Shown here piece after piece: positions 13,918-17,209 of a stretch of DNA of 17,209 bases. Location of the stretch: positions 1 to 17,209 of the forward strand of contig UQZC01000009.1 in assembly GCA_900545505.1 (NCBI GenBank). The letters run 5' to 3'. Both the position numbers and the translations under genes were made by a program. Each line of letters opens with the position of its first letter. The first letter of the stretch is position 1. The DNA comes from an uncultured Collinsella sp. GTDB taxonomy: Bacteria; Actinomycetota; Coriobacteriia; Coriobacteriales; Coriobacteriaceae. The notes beneath the pieces are model-generated. The model was given only the letters and a program-made list of their open reading frames with translations. It made no database searches and was not told the DNA's origin.

Positions 13918-15798
13918 CTAGGCAGCCTGAACAGAAGGCTGGCCCTCGTCGATAAAGAAGCGCTTGTACCACACTAGGAACACGAGCGGCGTATAGATCT
14001 TGCGCTGGAAATCGCCCTTGCCCGCAAAGTGCAGATCGAGCAGGTGCATGAGCTCGTCGGTATCGAAGAACTCGCTTGCCCACGGCGCGGTGAAGTACTC
14101 CTTGACATAGTCGTACCACTTTTGCTCGCGCAGCCAGTAGACAATCGGCACCGGGAAGCCCACCTTGGGACGGGTGGCCCACTCATCGGGCAGCGACTTG
14201 TTGGCAGCGTGGCGGAGTACCTGTTTGTTGCCGTTCTCGTTGATGCGGTAGCGGTCGGGAATGTGCTCGGCGAACTCCATGACTTTGCGGTCCAGGAAGG
14301 GCACGCGCAGCTCCAGCGAGTGCGCCATGCACATCTTGTCGGCCTTGAGCAGAATGTCGCCCGGGAGCCACATGTTCATGTCCAGGTACTGCTTCTTGAC
14401 CAGCTCGGGCTGACCCTTCACGCGCGCATAGATGGGAGCGGCAAGCTCGAAGGCGCCATCGCCGGTGTTGTACTCGGGCTTGAGCACGCCGTCGACCTCG
14501 CGCTCCGGCCATACCAGAGCCTGTCCCAGGAACGACTTCTCGGGGATCTCGGCACCCTTGACCAGGAAGTTATGTCCCTTGAAGTACGGCATATGCAGCG
14601 CTAGGTTACCGAGCGCGCGACGGATGGGCAGCGGCACCATCTTTTTGTACTTGCGCACCGGGACCGTATCCTCGTAGTAGGCGTAGCCGCCAAAGAGTTC
14701 GTCGGCGCCTTCGCCCGAAAGCACGACGGTAACGTCCTTGCGGGCCATCTCGGCCAAGAACCACAGCGGCACGGAAGACAGGTTGGACTGCGGCTCGTCC
14801 ATGTGATACTGGATGTCCTCGAGCGCACCGAAGAACTCGTCGGCGGTAATCATCTTGCGAACGTTTTCGACGCCGAGCTTATCGGAAAGCTCCTTGGCGT
14901 AGTTGGTCTCGTTAAAGTTCTTGTAGTCAAAGCCCACCGAGAAGGTCTTGTCGGGCATGAGGCAAGCGGCGATGTAGCTGGAGTCGACGCCACCGGAGAG
15001 GAACGACGCGACCTTGACGTCGGCGATGCGATGGGCCTCGACGCTCTCGTGCACGACCTCGTCCAGCTCATCGACATACTCTTCGAATGGCTTCTCGACG
15101 GCAGAGTAATCGCAATCCCAGTAGCGCTCGATGTTCATCTTGCCGGTCGGGATATCGACGGTAAAGTAGTGCGCCGGCGGCAGCTTGTAGACACCCTCGA
15201 AGAAGGTCTCCTCGGTTGCCGAATACTGCAGCGTCATGTACGGACGCAGGGCCTTTTTGTTGACCGCCTTGTGGAAGTGCGGGTAGTCCAGGAAGCTCTT
15301 GATCTCGGAACCAAAGAGCACGCCCGGAGCGCCGTCGCCCGCATCGGCCATGGGATAGTAGTAAAGCGGCTTGATGCCAAAGATGTCGCGGGCGCCAAAA
15401 AGCTTGTTCTTCTTTTTGTCCCAGATGACGAAGGCGTACATACCGCGTAAGCGATCGAGGACGGCCTCGCCCCACTCCTCGTAGCCGTGCAGGAGGCTCT
15501 CGGTGTCGGCGCCGCAGTGGAACTTGTAGCCCTTGGCCTCGAGCTCGGAACGGAGTTCTTGGAAGTTGTAGATCTCGCCGTTAAAGACAATGACGACGCT
15601 GCCGTCCTCATTGGCCATGGGCTGAGCGCCGGCCTCGGTCAGGTCGAGGATCGACAGGCGGCGGAAGCCCAGGGCAACGCGGCCGTCGATAAACTGACCG
15701 CCCATGTCGGGACCGCGATGGACGATGCGGTCCATCATCTTGGTGAGCACCTCGGATTGGTTATCCGTCCCACCGACAAAACCGACAAAACCGCACAT
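13918..15798 (-). CDS. asnB: Asparagine synthetase, glutamine-hydrolysing
   Basis: The protein has 626 residues. It makes asparagine from aspartate, ATP and glutamine. The class II glutaminase domain (1 to about 200) starts at Met1-Cys2, where Cys2 becomes the N-terminal nucleophile, and has HRGPD (27-31), FNGEIYN (72-78) and GADTES (96-101). The synthetase domain carries the PP-loop SGGVDSS (268-274), SGEGADELFGGY and LELRVPFLD. The ATG at 15798 has GAGGGGA 6 bases upstream. It is a single-gene transcript: a terminator follows and the next gene upstream is a tRNA on the other strand. Related amidotransferases that modify other substrates exist, but the motifs fit a standard AsnB. Confidence 0.93.
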   Translation of the reverse strand: MCGFVGFVGGTDNQSEVLTKMMDRIVHRGPDMGGQFIDGRVALGFRRLSILDLTEAGAQPMANEDGSVVIVFNGEIYNFQELRSELEAKGYKFHCGADTESLLHGYEEWGEAVLDRLRGMYAFVIWDKKKNKLFGARDIFGIKPLYYYPMADAGDGAPGVLFGSEIKSFLDYPHFHKAVNKKALRPYMTLQYSATEETFFEGVYKLPPAHYFTVDIPTGKMNIERYWDCDYSAVEKPFEEYVDELDEVVHESVEAHRIADVKVASFLSGGVDSSYIAACLMPDKTFSVGFDYKNFNETNYAKELSDKLGVENVRKMITADEFFGALEDIQYHMDEPQSNLSSVPLWFLAEMARKDVTVVLSGEGADELFGGYAYYEDTVPVRKYKKMVPLPIRRALGNLALHMPYFKGHNFLVKGAEIPEKSFLGQALVWPEREVDGVLKPEYNTGDGAFELAAPIYARVKGQPELVKKQYLDMNMWLPGDILLKADKMCMAHSLELRVPFLDRKVMEFAEHIPDRYRINENGNKQVLRHAANKSLPDEWATRPKVGFPVPIVYWLREQKWYDYVKEYFTAPWASEFFDTDELMHLLDLHFAGKGDFQRKIYTPLVFLVWYKRFFIDEGQPSVQAA

Positions 15799-15849
15799 AT
15801 ACTATCCCCTCTGCTGTTGCTGGGCATCAAATCGAATCAGTAGCTTTTG

Positions 15850-15855
15850 AGTATA
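15850..15855 (-). promoter_or_regulatory. Possible -10 box of asnB
   Basis: The minus strand reads TATACT about 52 bases before the start codon. No clear -35 is seen at the right distance. Confidence 0.4.
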
Positions 15856-15966
15856 CCCGAGGGCGTAAAGAGGGACGGAATGTTCAGGCAATCTCAACTG
15901 AATCAGCTCCGCTGTGACACGCGCCAGTTACCTTTAATGGATATGAGGTGAATGGGGCGATTGTTT

Positions 15967-15975
15967 TGCTATACT
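15967..15975 (+). promoter_or_regulatory. Extended -10 promoter of tRNA-Val
   Basis: TGCTATACT is an extended -10 (TGn plus TATACT) ending 10 bases before the tRNA. A -35 is not obvious, as is usual for extended -10 promoters. Confidence 0.6.
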
Positions 15976-15985
15976 CTCTCCGCAC

Positions 15986-16061
15986 GGGCGATTGGCGCAA
16001 CGGTTAGCGCAGGTGCTTTACACGCACAAGGCTGGGGGTTCGAATCCCTCATCGCCCACCA
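15986..16061 (+). tRNA. tRNA-Val (anticodon TAC)
   Basis: The 76-base gene has acceptor GGGCGAT/ATCGCCC, discriminator A and an encoded CCA. The D stem is GCGC/GCGC. The anticodon loop TTTACAC gives anticodon TAC (codon GTA and wobble partners); the outermost anticodon-stem pair is a G-A mismatch. The T arm is GGGGG-TTCGAAT-CCCTC with one G-T pair. Its last 18 bases are repeated at 16229. Confidence 0.95.
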
Positions 16062-16103
16062 CTGATTTGATAGGCTCCCAGCAATGGGAGCCTTTCTTTT
16101 TTG
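16044..16103 (+). repeat. 60-bp direct repeat, copy 1 (tRNA-Val 3' end plus terminator)
   Basis: This stretch covers the last 18 bases of tRNA-Val, the spacer and the terminator, and is identical over 60 bp to 16229-16288. Such a layout is what site-specific integration at a tRNA 3' end or tandem duplication would leave. Confidence 0.9.
16073..16102 (+). terminator. Intrinsic terminator of tRNA-Val
   Basis: GGCTCCC and GGGAGCC pair perfectly around a 6-base loop and are followed by TTTCTTTTTT. Confidence 0.94.
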
Positions 16104-16228
16104 GGCCATCGCAGAGAGATTCGAACCCGCCAGGGTGCGGAGCTGAGGAAACGCGAAGCGTTTTCCAGCGCAGCACGCGAGGGCCGTAGGCCCGAAGCGA
16201 AAGCGGGCGGCGTCAGCCGCACGCGGAC
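16104..16228. other. Inter-repeat segment with three small hairpins
   Basis: No gene. It holds three close GC hairpins: AAACGC/GCGTTT (16149-16163, loop GAA), GGGCC/GGCCC (16181-16193, loop GTA) and GCGGC/GCCGC (16207-16220, loop GTCA). ATTCGAACCCGCCAG at 16117-16131 recurs after the second 60-bp copy, near 16305, so the duplicated unit extends a little beyond the 60 bp. Confidence 0.6.
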
Positions 16229-16288
16229 ATCCCTCATCGCCCACCACTGATTTGATAGGCTCCCAGCAATGGGAGCCTTTCTTTTTTG
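16229..16288 (+). repeat. 60-bp direct repeat, copy 2 (orphan tRNA 3' end plus terminator)
   Basis: It is a perfect copy of 16044-16103, starting 185 bp downstream. It contains the tRNA 3' strand and CCA without the rest of a tRNA, so it is not a functional tRNA; the terminator hairpin (16258-16287) is intact. Confidence 0.9.
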
Positions 16289-16339
16289 TGCCCGGTGCAT
16301 GGGATTCGAACCCGCCAGCACGTCTGTCACAAAGGCCGT

Positions 16340-16554
16340 GGTCAAAAAATGGCAAAAATGAGTACTGCTACTTTGTTTGCAACATATAAAAAGACAGTAT
16401 TTGCTTAAGTTACGCAACATATGTCCATTATAAGGACTAACAGTTAGATCAAAATCGTGCATTCATCGCCATTTCGACTTGATATCTGGCCTTATTAGTC
16501 CAAAATTGCTGCTACCAAATCGGTAACAGTACTCATATTTGTTGTTTTTTGACC
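16340..16554. mobile_element. 215-bp MITE-like element with imperfect terminal inverted repeats
   Basis: The ends 16340-16367 and 16527-16554 are inverted copies at 24 of 28 bases; the outer 10 (GGTCAAAAAA) and ATGAGTACTG inside are exact. The interior is AT-rich, unlike its surroundings, encodes nothing convincing, and has a further inverted pair GGACTAA/TTAGTCC (16435-16441 and 16495-16501). No target-site duplication is evident. It could be a non-autonomous transposon or a large hairpin RNA. Confidence 0.55.
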
Positions 16555-16607
16555 AGCAGGTCTCCCTGCCTTAGCAAATCTAAGGCAAAACGGGCTCCAG
16601 ACCGCTG
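16554..16607. other. Nested stem-loop next to the 215-bp element
   Basis: Three helices nest: CAGC/GCTG (16554-16557, 16604-16607), GGTCT/AGACC (16559-16563, 16599-16603) and GCCTTAG/CTAAGGC (16568-16574, 16580-16586). No T-run follows on either strand. The rest of the interval to argD (16608-16671) shows nothing clear apart from another GGTCAAAA at 16647. Confidence 0.45.
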
Positions 16608-16671
16608 AATCATGCCGCATAGGACACGTCCGCAGTCCGGAACCCGGTCAAAATTGAGTTATTGCACCGCG

Positions 16672-17209
16672 TTAGCCCAAGACACCCGACAGGATCTCAA
16701 TCAGACTGTCCACGTCGGCTTCCTCGCAGACGAGCGGCGGCAGGAAACGCAGCGTATGGGCACCCGTAGCGTTAATCACGGCACCGGCGGCCAGCGCGCC
16801 GGCCACAACGTCGTGTGCATCACCCGCAGTATCGTCCAGATCACAGCCGAGCATCAAGCCGCGACCACGTACCTCGGTCACGTGCGGCAGCTTGGCGAGC
16901 TTTGCCTCCATATAGGCGCCTACCTTGGCAGCATGGTCGGCATAATCGCCGCGCACGAGCGCGGAGAGCGTCGCGGCACACGCCGCAATGGCCAAGCAGC
17001 TACCGCCGAAGGTCGAACCATGGTCGCCCGGCTTAAACACGTCGGCAATCTCCTTCTTTGCCACGACGGCACCCATGGGCACGCCGTCGGCAATGCCCTT
17101 GGCAAGGCTCATGATGTCGGGCTCCACGCCATAGGTCTGGAACGCAAACGGCTTGCCGGAGCGGAAGATGCCGCACTGGACCTCGTCGGCGATGTACAGA
17201 GCGCCGTAG
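16672..17209 (-). CDS. argD: Acetylornithine aminotransferase-like, C-terminal part (cut by window edge)
   Basis: The visible 178 residues are the C-terminal part of a class III PLP aminotransferase; the 5' end is beyond the right edge. ADEVQCGIFRSGKPFAF carries the Asp that contacts the PLP pyridine nitrogen, and SLAKGIADGVPMGA carries the PLP-binding lysine. HGSTFGGSCLAIAAC and the tail TLRFLPPLVCEEADVD are typical of ArgD, which makes N-acetylornithine in arginine synthesis. Ornithine aminotransferase or other class III members are possible alternatives. The stop TAA is at 16672-16674; no intrinsic terminator with a T-run follows. The AT-rich repeat region lies directly downstream. Confidence 0.88.
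   Translation of the reverse strand, partial: YGALYIADEVQCGIFRSGKPFAFQTYGVEPDIMSLAKGIADGVPMGAVVAKKEIADVFKPGDHGSTFGGSCLAIAACAATLSALVRGDYADHAAKVGAYMEAKLAKLPHVTEVRGRGLMLGCDLDDTAGDAHDVVAGALAAGAVINATGAHTLRFLPPLVCEEADVDSLIEILSGVLG

Noticed and set aside
15987..16102. T-box or riboswitch leader near the tRNA and asnB region
   Set aside because: No specifier loop, T-box sequence or known aptamer is visible; the hairpin is the simple tRNA terminator.
16229..16246. Second tRNA-Val gene
   Set aside because: Only the last 18 bases of the tRNA are present; D arm, anticodon arm and 5' acceptor strand are missing.
16049..16462. A 137-residue minus-strand frame across the tRNA-Val repeats
   Set aside because: Its translation is made of the tRNA, terminator and repeat sequences, including the same peptide twice from the duplication; it is not a gene.

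Overview
The window looks like a chromosomal segment from a high-GC Gram-positive bacterium. The most likely group is the Coriobacteriia, probably Collinsella or a close relative. This is an inference from base composition, strong Shine-Dalgarno sites, the murI-rph-rdgB and veg-ispE gene orders, a long LysRS and the style of the intergenic repeats; no 16S gene or database search backs it. Nearly all genes are on the minus strand and are housekeeping genes. The exceptions are a fic gene and a tRNA-Val gene on the plus strand.

Layout in coordinate order (minus-strand genes are transcribed right to left). 1-1702: a small lipoprotein gene, followed at its 3' side by a structured repeat, and an EIIA-Glc type PTS gene with its own terminator and -10 box. 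1703-3530: an AT-richer islet holding one plus-strand fic gene with an ordered palindromic operator array, bracketed by two copies of a long palindromic repeat. 3533-6844: a second copy of the structured repeat, then lysS (with an extra C-terminal tRNA-binding domain), greA, tatA and tRNA-Pro(CGG), with strong terminators after greA, tatA and the tRNA. 6894-8089: veg and ispE, translationally coupled. 8245-10233: dtd, rdgB and rph. 10288-13805: murI, a HAD phosphatase and a MurE-type ligase, so cell-wall precursor genes sit next to nucleotide and RNA quality-control genes. 13868-15798: asnB with its terminator. 15967-16671: plus-strand tRNA-Val(TAC), a perfect 60-bp duplication of its 3' end plus terminator, a 215-bp element with imperfect terminal inverted repeats, and a nested stem-loop. 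16672-17209: the C-terminal part of an argD-like aminotransferase that runs off the right edge.

Functionally the genes cover peptidoglycan precursors (murI, MurE-type ligase), isoprenoid precursor synthesis (ispE), translation and transcription fidelity (lysS, dtd, greA, tRNAs), nucleotide-pool cleaning and RNA 3' trimming (rdgB, rph), protein export (tatA), sugar uptake signalling (EIIA-Glc) and asparagine and arginine metabolism. No CRISPR array, intact insertion sequence or phage gene is visible.

The most unusual content is between the genes. Two copies of a roughly 220-bp element lie directly after stop codons and have stems that differ in sequence but keep pairing around an invariant hairpin tip. 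Other unusual items are the repeat-bracketed fic islet with half-sites 25 bp apart, the LysRS fusion, and the repeat-rich tRNA-Val/argD interval.
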